The translations under genes and the position numbers were made by a program. A stretch of 64,000 nt of DNA, from assembly GCA_018881555.1 (NCBI GenBank), contig JACAXG010000132.1, positions 248,001 through 312,000 of the forward strand, read 5' to 3'. This stretch comes from Amblyornis subalaris. Lineage: Eukaryota > Chordata > Aves > Passeriformes > Ptilonorhynchidae. The notes under the pieces are model-generated. The model was not told the DNA's origin and did not search any database. It saw nothing but the letters and a program-made list of their open reading frames with translations. Positions 1 through 9,955 of this stretch are shown piece after piece. Each line of letters starts with the position of its first letter. The stretch's first letter is position 1.

Positions 1-3000
1 TGAGTAGGCCTGTTAATGAAGTAGTGCAAATCAGCAAATCAGCTTAATCCAGGCTGACAGCACTGACGTTTGAGCTGCAAAACCCCTGGATTTGTACCTT
101 ACAAATGGTCTGAAACCCAAGTCTGTTTCTCTGCACATAAAGTTTCTCTGCACCCAGCTGTGCTAGGGCAAAAGAAACATCTTAGGAACTGAGCTAAGAA
201 ATCACAGCCCAATTTTCAGGTAGTTTTAGTTCCTACTGTGATAGAATCACCTGATCGTTAAAAAATACTCCCTTCGAATCTGTTACTCCTCACTGTTCTA
301 AAGGCAGAGGGTTCAAAGCACAGGAGTGAGCAAGCAGCATAAATCACAGCACCTGGGAGCAACCCTTTATTTCTGCTCCAAATCACACCATGATCAAATC
401 CCCTCCAGAACAGCCATGTCTCTCCCCTCCTGGGAGAAGCCAACCAACCAATCACCACTAAAATTTTCAAACTGAGCCTTGGGACAGCAAATCTCATGGC
501 CCAAAAGAGGATCTCATTGAGCAGCTTTTGCTCCCAATTGCCAGGGAAGATTCCTGGGATATGCTCCNAAGAAATCCTCCATTTTATTCAAACACTAGTG
601 AAAGTTGGCAGAAATGAAGGGGGGATATGGAGACCACAGGTGACCTTCTCTCTGACCCAGTTAGTTTCTTATGCCTTTTTTTGTGCAGCCCCACAGGGCT
701 GTGACATATGCTCAGCAACTGTGGGAAGGACAGAGGTCAGGATACTACCTAGGAAGGGATGACTGCCCTTGGCACAACTCTAGCTGATGGGGTGGATCTC
801 TCATCCCCGCACAGCGCACTATCACCACTAACCCTCTCTGAAATAATGACAAAGGCATCAGCAGACAGAGAGGACAAAGTCATTCAGGGAGCAGAATCGA
901 GTGTCTGTTTCCCCGCTGCCCATCTCAGAGCAGCAGGACAGAACACAAAGGTAGAGAGATGCCAAACCTGAGGATTCCTCATGTCAACATTTCCTACAGA
1001 CTATTAGGCCTGTTGACTGCTATGACTCTCCCTCTCCTGCACTTCCCAGCTCAAAGGTGGGACACCATCTCCCAGGGTCTGACACCTAAAAGAGATGCTG
1101 GAAATTTCCCATCACTTAAGTCCATCACAAATCAGANCACTGATTTCTCTTCACCAATACAGCAGAGACTACAGGCTTGTTTGCTTGTGCAGACAAACAA
1201 ACTCAAATTCGTAGGATGGGTTAACACCACAGAACAGTGAAATGGATGAAAACAATTTTTAAAAATATAAAAGGAAAAGAAGAAGTGTATCAATTTCAGA
1301 TCTGGTAAAAGCTGACCTAAATTAGCAAAGACCTTGACTGTATGGAAATACCTCATGCTGTCCCATTCACAGACAAATACAGGGAATGATTTAAGAGTTC
1401 ACAATGAGGCAGAAGGGCTTTAAAAGAGAGTATGAGGGATCTGGAGGGAAAGACAGTTCATTCATCTGTCAGTCTGAATTCTTGCACACCCACCTGTTCT
1501 GTTCCATGCAGCAACCCCCACTGTGCAAAGAGGAGCCCGTGTTTTGCACGAGCTAAAATTACATGGGAAACACCTGTGTACGCCACACAAAGCACAGGCC
1601 ACAGCACAGTCAGAACAAGNTATTTCCCTGGGGCTTGCCTTGCAGCTCTGATGGCCTTCAGCCTGGCCCTCCTCAGTCCTTGCACCTCTGCTGTTCACCA
1701 AACCTGTCAGTCCCACAGACAAAACTGGGGGCTACATCACAAAAACCCTTCAGCTAAGCCAGGAAGAACTCCCCCAAAAAATCAGTGGGGCTTATCCTTA
1801 GAGCCTGCATGGTTGTGCTGTAAACATGTTAAAGCTTATTCTTGTCTAATGTCAACCAAGATCAGCAATGCAAAGTGCAGCTCCCTATCCTCAGAGCTAN
1901 GACGCTGGTGTCATTAAAGAACAAACACTGCCGTGTACCTGGAGGGAGGGAGGTATTCACTGCCAAAACCTAACTGCATTGGTAAGATCCAGAACAGGTC
2001 AGAGCAACCTGTGCACAAGCCATCTCTTGCTTTATAACTCGGCTGATTCCTCAGCTCAGCACAAGTGAGTGTCAGAAGAGCCAGCCCCGAGCAGAAGACA
2101 GCACCTCTGCCAACCAAAACATGGGGCCCTGAGCCGGGCAGGTGCTTCCTTCATGTGGACGAGCAGCCAAATCTGACCAAATTTGTTTTGAGTCAAGGAG
2201 GCCTGGAGGTGGAAGCCAGCCCCACTTAAGCTTTGACTGGCTCCAAACCCAAGCTCTAATTCAAGCATCATTCCCTCCACTTAAGAAGNAGCTCTTCCAG
2301 TCTCTGAATAGTCCCATATGGGCGAACTCCAGATTCAATGTAAAGTGGGTGACTCAACATAAAAACGGATCCTGCTTTTACCACTGCAACATCCCAAAAG
2401 CTGTGNCAGGCATTTTTAACTGAACCACAAAGGACTTAGGTGCCTCATTCCCAGAAGCATGGCTTTTTATCCCTTCATGATCCTTGGACATTTCCAGCCA
2501 CAAGATTCACCCAGCACTCAGGAAAGGAAGTGGACTCTCCAGGCTTCATTCCACTTTTGGCTGGGATTGCCCTCCTTTCTCATCAGCCTCTGAACCACCC
2601 AGGTCCCCAAGGAAAGAATCTGTTTCTCTGACTTCTCATCACTAGCATCAAAACTTTGAAAAATTAAAAGCAGCCAGCCAACGTCCAGGATTGAGTGCAA
2701 GAACCACAAATCCAAGGCATTATCAGCCTTGGTTAAGCCTGAGTCAGAGCCAGCTGTTTGAGAAGCCCCGCAAATCTTTCAGTTCCTTACACAACTAAGC
2801 ATGGAAAGCTAAGGATACAACTGGTGGCAAGACTCCTGGCAGTATGATAATCTAAGCCTCCTAGCCTTGCAGGAAAACCAATACTAAAAGTATCACAGAA
2901 CTCAGAGCTCAAACAGTCCCACTGTTACCAAGAGAAATTAGTCAGCAAGTTGCAGCATCAGGGTGTATTGGCATGAGTCCAATCCAGGGGTTCCTTTGCA

Positions 3001-4738
3001 ACACAGAAGGGAATAAAGTCTCCCCCAATCTAAACCCTGTGGCAACACCACAGGAGAGAAAGCCCTATTTGTTGACAAGTTCTGTGATGTGGATCCCAGG
3101 ACAGCCTCAGGAACAGCTGAGAGGCAAGGACAGCAATATGTAGTTTGTTTGGGCTGTGGAGAGGAAATGGCTTAGGCCACCAAACACTTGGGTATCATTA
3201 AACCATGGTGTTGTGAGTCATGGAGGCAGCTGCCTAAGAGCAAAATCTGACTGCAGGGCTGTAAAGTTCTTGTTTGCACACAGGACACAAACCCTTTCTT
3301 GGAACATGGAGAAGTTTCAAATCACAGGTCATCACAATTTACCTGGAATCAGTAAGGCTGTTACAGGATCAACAGGTTTCTGTCATTGGCAAAAACTGCA
3401 CCAATTCCCAACCCTCATAGAAAAAAATCCTGCACCAGCTATTCAGGAGACACCACAATCAGCAGTTTTTAGTAATCGTTTCCATTCAGATAGATTCCCT
3501 CTGCAGAGAAACCTGACCAACTCGCCTGGCAGGAAATAGCAACATGGGGTTCTCTGCTTAACTGCACTCTGTCAAGGAAAAGAAAGCAACAGAAAAACCC
3601 AGAAGTCCTGAGGGTCACATTCTTCAACTCACATGACAGCATTTAATGTCTAGTGAAATNAAACCAGAGTTATATATGGACAGAGGCAGCTTGAGGCAGG
3701 AATGCAGCAGACAATAGCAGCTGCAGAAAACGCCTTCCCCCTACCTGCCCAAGTTTGGATCTCCCTAAGAGGAAACACGATGCTGCACATATGGTCTCAG
3801 GGCATAGGCAAGTCTGGACCTGGCTCACCTCAGTGCCAAGTCAAGGGCAAAGGTTCTGATTCCGTTGCATTTTGCTCTTGTGCACCCTGGGGTAAAAGGG
3901 AGCTTTGGGTGTGAGCCAGGAAAGCTTCAGGTCTTTTGTTTCCTGAAAAAGGCTGAGGGAAAAACCCTTGGCAGTTCTTGGGTCTCCTAACAGCGTGAAC
4001 AGAAGAGTGAAACTTGCACATGAGCAAGCAGGGGAGCTAAAAGGCAGTTCAGCAATTTAAAATTTATGTCATGGACTACAAAATTCTTAACAGTGCAAGC
4101 AGCACACAACAGTTACTGCCATGGGTTACCAGCCTGGGCCCAGACTTCTCTCCTGTCTTTAGTGCACAGAACATGATGCAGAGCAGTACGGAAAGGGAAA
4201 TGTTGTTGTGGCACATTCCTTCCCTGCCTCTCCAAAGGCACCTCCATGTGGGATCTGAAGGGCTTTAACGTAAGGCAACAAATTCCNGCAAGAACTGGAT
4301 CTAGCAAAGAGAAAGCTCTGCAACTAAAGCTTCGCTACCTCGCTTGAGAGTATGTGTTGATCAGGAGGTGCTCCTGGGGGAAGTAAAACCCAGGTAATGC
4401 CTGTTCCTCCCCCAGTAAACCCAGTCTTCTCAACAGCCAGGATGAGGACAGCATAGGTGCTCTGGCAAGCTCCCTTTTCTGCAGTGTGAGCTCCCTGAAG
4501 ACAATCTGATGAGAAGTTGGTGATGGAATGTCCATTCTGTTTTGTTACAAGAACATAAAAACTCGGTCTCCTGAACAAATCCCAGAAACATTTTCCAACA
4601 CGATATTTCTCAGTTTAGCCAGACTTTTATGCTAGAACCATTAAAGCAAGTGAACGAAGGATAACTTTAGTTATATTTGGCTTTTATTTTTTGCAGGGAA
4701 GGAAATTGTGATCATTCCCAGAATTCATCCATCCATAC
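1..4738 (-). other. XPNPEP1: XPNPEP1 intron 2 (3' part beyond window)
   Basis: This stretch lies downstream of the first coding exon on the minus strand and begins with a good donor (CAG followed by GTATGG, read on the minus strand from 4738). I looked on the minus strand for the next XPNPEP1 exon, which in mammals continues with a Ser-Glu-Tyr-Ile-Ala segment, and did not find it, so the intron extends past base 1. No recognisable repeat family, RNA gene or other exon was found in it. The open frames present are short, lack similarity to anything I know and have no splice context. The plus strand looks rich in A and C by eye, which fits transcription of the opposite strand. Confidence 0.7.
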
Positions 4739-4863
4739 CTGGTGGGCATCTCCAGAGGGCACTATGTAGGCTTGGACAGGCTCCTGGACATACTTGGGAT
4801 TCTTCATCACCTGCCGCAGTTGCTTCAGCAGCTCTGTTGTAATTTTTGGACTCATCTTCCCAC
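4739..4863 (-). CDS. XPNPEP1: XPNPEP1 first coding exon (exon 2), N-terminus of X-prolyl aminopeptidase 1
   Basis: XPNPEP1 is a cytosolic manganese-dependent aminopeptidase that removes the N-terminal residue from peptides with proline in second position, such as bradykinin. Read on the minus strand, the exon is preceded by a pyrimidine-rich tract ending in TCACAG. It has 8 non-coding bases (GTGGGAAG), then ATG at 4855-4853, then 39 codons, and ends CAG before a GTATGG donor. The peptide begins [15 protein letters not shown] and ends [11 protein letters not shown]. From memory it matches the mammalian enzyme (MPPKVTSELLRQLRQ ... AYIIPSGDAHQ) without gaps over all 39 residues. It is the start of the N-terminal domain; the metal-binding catalytic domain lies in later exons outside the window. 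The last codon is complete (phase 0). The ATG in this exon is chosen because the frame from exon 1 is open but has no ATG. The identification is firm; use of this start is likely. Confidence 0.92.
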
Positions 4864-6319
4864 CTGTGACCAAAACAAAGCACAAAACTTCAGAGTTTCC
4901 CCAGCCATCCCAGGTCAGTCACATGCACAGGCTGGAGGCTGTCACCACAGGAAATTCCTCTTGAGGACAACTGTGCCAACATCATTCTGCTCAGACCAGA
5001 ATTTCACTTGTCTTGAGCCTTCATTCATGCTCCTTGAGAATCAGGGATCAGGTTAACACCAGAGAGACAAAGTTGTAAATGTTCTTTCCCACCTGGTGAA
5101 GGATGGCATACCCTGTGGTGATACACATGAGCTTAACACAATGGCCAACTCTTCTTGGGGGCATATGGACAGCACCAGGAACCAAAGCACCTCAGACATA
5201 CCCTATGACAGCCAGGAAAAGTCTTGGCATGTGATGCGGAGGGTCCCAAGTACCCACAGATCAGAAACAGCCCCACCCGTGATGCGCACTGAGACAAACT
5301 TTCAGTCCTTACACTCTGGAGCCAGAGATGCTGTGGCTTATATGCCACAAGCTGCTGGGAGAAGACATGAATGTCAGGAACTCAGAAATGGACCAGTTAC
5401 AAATGCAATTTGTAGAAGTTCTACTGTAGCCAAGTGTATCATGGTGAACTGGTGACTGAATTAACTCAGAGAAAAGAAATCTGCTCCCAAGGACATTCAG
5501 AGGGATGTGTTCACTGGCCACATTTACCTCTGGCTTGCATGCTAGTTCACCTAGCAAGGACACAACTCTAACAGGAGGGACAGCCCACTGAGCTCTCACA
5601 AGTGACTGCCAGAGGACAACTAGGGAGATTTATGGAAACTTTCTCTAAAGACCTTTGGCAAATGCTCTGCAGATCTCAGCTGGTGCCAGGCAGGGGTGGG
5701 GCACTGCCTGGATGGCACAGAGCAGATCAGAGAGGAGAATAAGGGCACAAGCCAATCACCCTCCCTGGCTGTGGTTTTGCAATGGCTGTATCTTTGGCAT
5801 TGCAGTGAACACCAGCCTCTCAATGTGCTCTTCCAAAACCTTCAGCAGCCAAAGCCCGCTGTGAGCACTAGGCACAGGCCCTGCTGCTGTGCTGGCGCAA
5901 GAGGCGGCTGCAGAGGATGTTCAAGATGTTCTGGCCTGGCCAGAAGGAATATGAAAATCAAGTAACTTGAACCTTTTCAGAGGTGCTCTTCATCTTTTTC
6001 TTCACTCACTTCTCCAAAGAGTGCCCAAACTGGGATAATCCCCTTCCCGGTTTTTGCCCACTCCTGTCACATTTTTAAGAACTCTTACAACTTTAATGCT
6101 GTCACTTTCCAGGGCAAGCTGGGTAGGTTGTGTCCTGCTTGAAGGCCATGCTATGCAGTATTTTATTCTGACCAGTTAATTTCACAGCTCATTTCACAGC
6201 CATGTCTACAAACAGGTCATAGATGGGGGAAGCAAACAGCATGCAAGTCTCAAACATTTTTTGCTTATCCAGGCGCTTATTCTATTTACACCTCAGTAAC
6301 TACCAGGAGTCCCAGATGA

Positions 6320-6545
6320 CATTACGGTCTTATGCCAAAACACAATAAGGTACAGTCCCTGCCCTGTGATGTTTGCCATCTAACAGTAAGGCAGAAAAGC
6401 TGCCTGCCTCTCACAAGACANGATTTGACCAAGGTCACGTAGTAGCACTGTGACCAAGTCAGGAACTGAACCAAGATCTGATGCATCCAGGTGTAAAAAA
6501 CCCAAGACCACCATTCACAATGCCTCATCTCAGGAAGTTCAGAGC
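6320..6545 (+). repeat. Ancient SINE/LINE relic (MIR or L3-like)
   Basis: The segment has the wording of old amniote-wide repeats: a CAGTCCCTGCCCT block, then GACCAAGGTCACGTAGTAGC, then CAGGAACTGAACCAAGATCTG, ending with a degraded CACAATGCCTC. The order matches the 3' half of MIR/CORE-SINE or L3-type elements, in which a 'caaggtcacacagc' core is followed by 'gaacccaggtct'. It is heavily diverged and contains one N. The exact family cannot be assigned by eye. Confidence 0.5.
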
Positions 6546-7867
6546 ACACCAGACTCTTGTGTGACTGACTCTGCCCACAGGTACANTGTCTTTTAAAACC
6601 CAGACCACAATAAGCAAATCAAGGTCAAAAGGCACCATACACTAAATGCTCAAATTGGTATCTTGTCCCTTTGCTGGGATTAGATTAAATCTCTGATATA
6701 TCTCCAGGACAAATTTCATCATTTTATACAGTGTTTGCAAGCTACACTGAACCTTTTAATACTGTGATTGTTTGTGTTTGTCCTCCACAACGAACTGCTG
6801 TAACATTCTATAACATTGCTGCTGATTTATGTTCAGATAGAATGAAACACAAAGGAGAGAGAGCAACAACATAGCAACTAGCCAGCAGAAAAAAATCTCT
6901 TTCTACAAACTCATAAGGACACAGCTTTCTTTCTTGGCCTGTGCTTTGTCTCCAGGAGTCTAAAAGTCTCATATAAATAGGCAAGGCATGACAAGGCTTT
7001 GCCTTTTAATAAAGCTCCTTGCTGACAAGCCATGGTTTTCTTAGCAAGCAAGAGATTCTCTCAAGGACAAAAAGAAAATCATTGAAAAAGTACTCTCACT
7101 GTTGAAAGATTTGCTTGCAATATTAAAAACACAACTAACCTAGATTAGCAACAAAACCCATATTAAGGAGGACTTCCATTTTAGATAACCCCCACATTAT
7201 AAGAAATCATTTTCAAAAAATCCTAACTTTACAATAAAAATGGTCTTCAGTTTGCAGAGAAATAGAAGCTTTTTTTTCCAAGATATTTGGTATTCATTTA
7301 CTCTGGTCACCCCTATAATTTTTAACAGGTGACTTTTCCTCCTCTGGCCATAATTATAAGCCTCTACAAAGTTAAANCAGCTTCTCTATCATTATTTCTA
7401 TCATTATTTAATCAGTCCAGTAATTAAAACCAAACACAGCTGAAACTAAGGTAGGGGATATAGCAGTGCAAGCACCAGTCCCATTTCCTGCCCTAACTTT
7501 TTCAAAGGTATCAGGCTCCCTTGTTACCTGCCCCTGCAGCTCCCCACGTCTGGATGCCGCCTGTCTCTGCTCACACAAAACACCATCCAGCTCTTTGCTC
7601 AGCCTTCATAAGCTCCACTGTGCCTGAGAAAGCAAAGGGCAGAACTGAAGTGACTAACAAACTTTGCCCCCCCGTAAAACATTCCCATGCCCCAGCAATT
7701 AGCTGAAAATGCATTTACACTTCGTTCTACTGGCAAGATTAGAGATGCACTGAGGGTGAGCCATGAGGGAAGAGGGAACATCAAGGGCCAGGCATTTGCT
7801 TGTCAAGATTTACGATTAAATCTTGCAAGTGTGTGCTCTTTTATGCCAATTTGTTTTCTCAGTCATT

Positions 7868-8012
7868 CTGTCAGAGGCCACTCCCCATTTTACAGATTGG
7901 GAAATTAAGGCAGAGCAGGAGTAACATGCAAAGTACCACCGCAGCATGACGACAGTCAGAGCTGGATCCCAANATCTGTCACGGTCTAGACGTATATTAT
8001 CTACGCCTCACT
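7868..8012 (+). repeat. MIR-like SINE relic
   Basis: CCCATTTTACAGATTGGGAA, then AAATTAAGGCAGAGCAGGAG, and then CAGAGCTGGATCCCAA are the usual MIR landmarks ('cattttacagatgaggaaactgaggcacagag' and 'gcagagctgggattcgaaccc') in the usual order and spacing. The central 'aaggtcacacagc' part is badly eroded. It lies in the plus orientation, antisense to XPNPEP1 intron 1. Confidence 0.6.
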
Positions 8013-8574
8013 CAGTCTGCAGGAGGCAGTTCTCCAAGAGCCCAGACCAGATCCTGCCTGGATAGCATCTCCATCAGACACACGGGGCAAAGAGCAACCA
8101 CGAAAATGCTGCCAGAGGAACCAGACACGTCCTCCTGCCTCCCACATGCACGCACAGCAATGGGCTGCTGCAAGCCCAGGCNCCAGCCACGGCTGGGGAC
8201 ACCAGGCCCACTGTGGCAGGGTGTGTGTCAGTGCCACAGTGGGGAAGGGAGGAAAGGCCAAGAGGTCTGGCTACAGCTGGGTCTGCCTCTGGCTGCTGTG
8301 TTAGACCACCCTGAGAGTTCATGTCCTGTTTTCTTCAGATACATTCGTCCTTGTGATAATTTCCTCTTCACTTTCTCTTTTATGAACAGCCTTGTTCAAA
8401 ATAAGCATAGAAGCTTGCATAGTTGGGAGCCAGCAGCACCACCNCAAAGCCAGGCCTCTCTGGCCAGGGCCGGCTGCACACAGGGCAGCCCAAGCGCTCA
8501 TAGCCATGCACTGAGGCACAAGCCCCATTGCTTGTCCCCTCTCCCCAGTACCTGCAGCACCACAAACTCACCAA

Positions 8575-8975
8575 ACAGAATCACAGAATTGCTAGGGTTG
8601 GAAAGGATCTCTGGTCCAGTCCAAACACCCTACCAAGGCAGGGTCACCTGGAGCAGGTGACACAGGAACACATCCAGGTGGGTTTTGAATGTCTCCACGA
8701 AGGGAGACACCAAGACATCCCTGGGCAGCCTGTTCAGTGCTTTGCCACCCTCAACGTAAAGAAGTTCTTCTTCATGTTGAGGTGGGACTTCTTGTATTTT
8801 AGTATATGGCCATTGCTCCTCGTCCTGTCACTGGGCACCATCAAAAAGAGCCTGGCACCATCCTCTTGCACACGCCTTTGAGACATTTATATGCATTGAT
8901 GAGATCCCCTCTCAGTCTTCTCTTCTTCAGACTGAACAGGCCCAGCTCCCACAGTCTCTCCTCGTGAGATGTCCC
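8575..8975 (-). mobile_element. CR1 LINE, 5'-truncated 3' end
   Basis: The block starts with AGAATCACAGAATTGCTAGG, the reverse complement of the CR1 3' terminus with its 8-bp ATTCTGTG repeats. It continues through the familiar antisense CR1 text: AGACATCCCTGGGCAGCCTG, AAGAAGTTCTTCTTCATGTT, and GCATTGATGAGATCCCCTCT. The element reads on the minus strand, the same direction as XPNPEP1, and is truncated at its 5' end near 8975, right beside the CpG island. It is moderately diverged and carries no intact frame. The open frame on the plus strand across this interval is a by-product of the repeat. Confidence 0.93.
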
Positions 8976-9283
8976 TGCCCACCTGGGCCAAAAGCCTCCC
9001 CCAGCCCTCCAGAGGACTGACAGGGCCGCCTGGGCCTGGCCATCCCGGCTCGGCCCGGCTGTTAGTGCTGGATCCCCTGCAGGGCCTGGGCATCCGGGCA
9101 GGGCCGGGAGACCCGCCGGGGGCCGGCTGGAGGGGAAACCCGAGCCCAGGCCGGGCCGAGACCCCTCGGCCGGGCTCCGGGCACACGTCCCGCTCCGTGC
9201 NATCGGCCCGGGGCACCCACCCGGAGCGGCCCCGCTCGCCGCGCCTCACCTGCCGCCGGCCCGCCCGCCGCCGCGCCGTCAGC

Positions 9284-9295
9284 GCCCACGTGGGC
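9284..9295. promoter_or_regulatory. Palindromic E-box (GCCCACGTGGGC)
   Basis: A 12-bp perfect palindrome centred on CACGTG (9287-9292) inside the XPNPEP1 CpG island. CACGTG with flanking GG/CC is the preferred site of bHLH-zip factors such as USF, MYC/MAX and TFE3/TFEB. It lies 30 bp from a full CRE. Binding is inferred from the motif only. Confidence 0.55.
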
Positions 9296-9324
9296 CCNCA
9301 GCACCGCCCCCGCGCCGTCACGGC

Positions 9325-9332
9325 TGACGTCA
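9325..9332. promoter_or_regulatory. Full palindromic CRE (TGACGTCA)
   Basis: A perfect 8-bp TGACGTCA, the consensus cAMP-response element bound by CREB/ATF factors, in an unmethylated-type CpG-rich context. A GTCACGG half-site-like sequence lies just beside it (9317-9323). Full CREs inside CpG islands near transcription starts are commonly occupied constitutively, so this is a plausible core-promoter element of XPNPEP1. Confidence 0.6.
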
Positions 9333-9847
9333 CGCGGCGCGCGGGCGGCACCGGGACCGAGACCGCGCTCAGGGCNCCGCCACAGCCGCTGCCGTCACCG
9401 CGCTGCCCGGCGTGGCCGCTCGGCTGAGCCCCGCGGGGACCACCTGCCTGTCCTGTCCTATCCTATTCTGCCCCGTCCCGTGCCTTCCCGCCCGGCGTTC
9501 GGCGCTGTCCCCGCCGGCGGTGTCCGGGGCTCCGTGTCCCGGGTGAGGGGAAGCCGGTGTGGAGCCCGGGGCGGCCGAGTGCGCGGCAGCCGGCAGGGAG
9601 GAAGCGGAGCGGAGCGCCTGTCCCACAGCTCGGTCTGCGCTCGCCTCCGGCATCCGCTTCGCTCTTAAAACTTCCAAAAATACAACCTGGAGGGGGAGTG
9701 AGGCCGCCAAGCGGGTGCGCCCGGCCCCGCGCCCTCCACGCCCCGGCGGCCTCGGGCCGCTGCGTTTGGGAGCTGCCCAAGGCGGGCGGAAAAGGACCCG
9801 GGAGAGACCGGGGGCTCACACCTGCTCTCCTAGCACCAAACTGGTTG

Positions 9848-9955
9848 TGGTTAGGTATTAGGAAGAAATTCTGTACTGTGCGGGTGGTGAGGCACTGAAA
9901 CAGGTTGCCCAGAGACGTTGTGAATGCCCCATCCCTGGAAATGTTCAAGGTCAAT
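9848..9955 (+). mobile_element. CR1 LINE fragment (plus orientation)
   Basis: GGTATTAGGAAGAAATTCTG, GGTGGTGAGGCACTGAAACA, GGTTGCCCAGAGACGTTGTG and CCCCATCCCTGGAAATGTTC in direct succession are the standard CR1 3'-region text, in sense orientation. The match fades after about 9955, and the usual terminal 8-mer repeats are absent, so it is truncated at both ends. It abuts the right edge of the XPNPEP1 CpG island. Confidence 0.88.

Larger units (their letters stand above)
4864..9249 (-). other. XPNPEP1: XPNPEP1 intron 1
   Basis: Inferred intron between the probable CpG-island exon and the first coding exon. The acceptor side at 4864-4890 is convincing: a T-rich tract ending TCACAG on the minus strand. 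The donor at 9249-9244 reads GTGAGG after CAG. It holds two ancient SINE-like fragments and a minus-strand CR1, listed separately. I looked for a coding exon matching the N-terminal extension of the longer mammalian XPNPEP1 isoform and did not find one. The remaining sequence shows nothing else I can name. Confidence 0.6.
9250..9400 (-). other. XPNPEP1: Probable non-coding exon 1 of XPNPEP1 (5' limit approximate)
   Basis: On the minus strand the sequence GGCGGCAG is followed at 9249 by GTGAGG, a near-consensus donor. Spliced to 4863 the join reads CAG|GTGGGAAGATG. The reading frame that would run into the exon 2 ATG is open through this exon but has no ATG; only a GTG is present at 9304. The exon is therefore probably untranslated, and translation starts in exon 2. 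The transcription start is not visible. The upper limit given is a guess, and the E-box and CRE may lie either just upstream of the start or inside the exon. Confidence 0.45.
8990..9835. promoter_or_regulatory. XPNPEP1: CpG island, XPNPEP1 promoter
   Basis: A dense run of CpG and GC-rich sequence starts just after the left CR1 and stops just before the right CR1 fragment. It contains many GGGCGG/CCGCCC Sp1-type boxes, no obvious TATA box, a palindromic E-box and a palindromic CRE. It lies upstream of the first XPNPEP1 coding exon in the correct direction, so it is taken as the XPNPEP1 promoter. A GTGAGG donor-like site on the plus strand at 9543 would allow a divergent non-coding transcript, but nothing proves one. 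Overlapping frames in it, in all directions, are GC-rich artefacts. Confidence 0.8.

Noticed and set aside
8106..8660. 184-codon plus-strand frame
   Set aside because: It runs from intron sequence into the antisense of a CR1 3' end, contains Ns and has no recognisable protein family.
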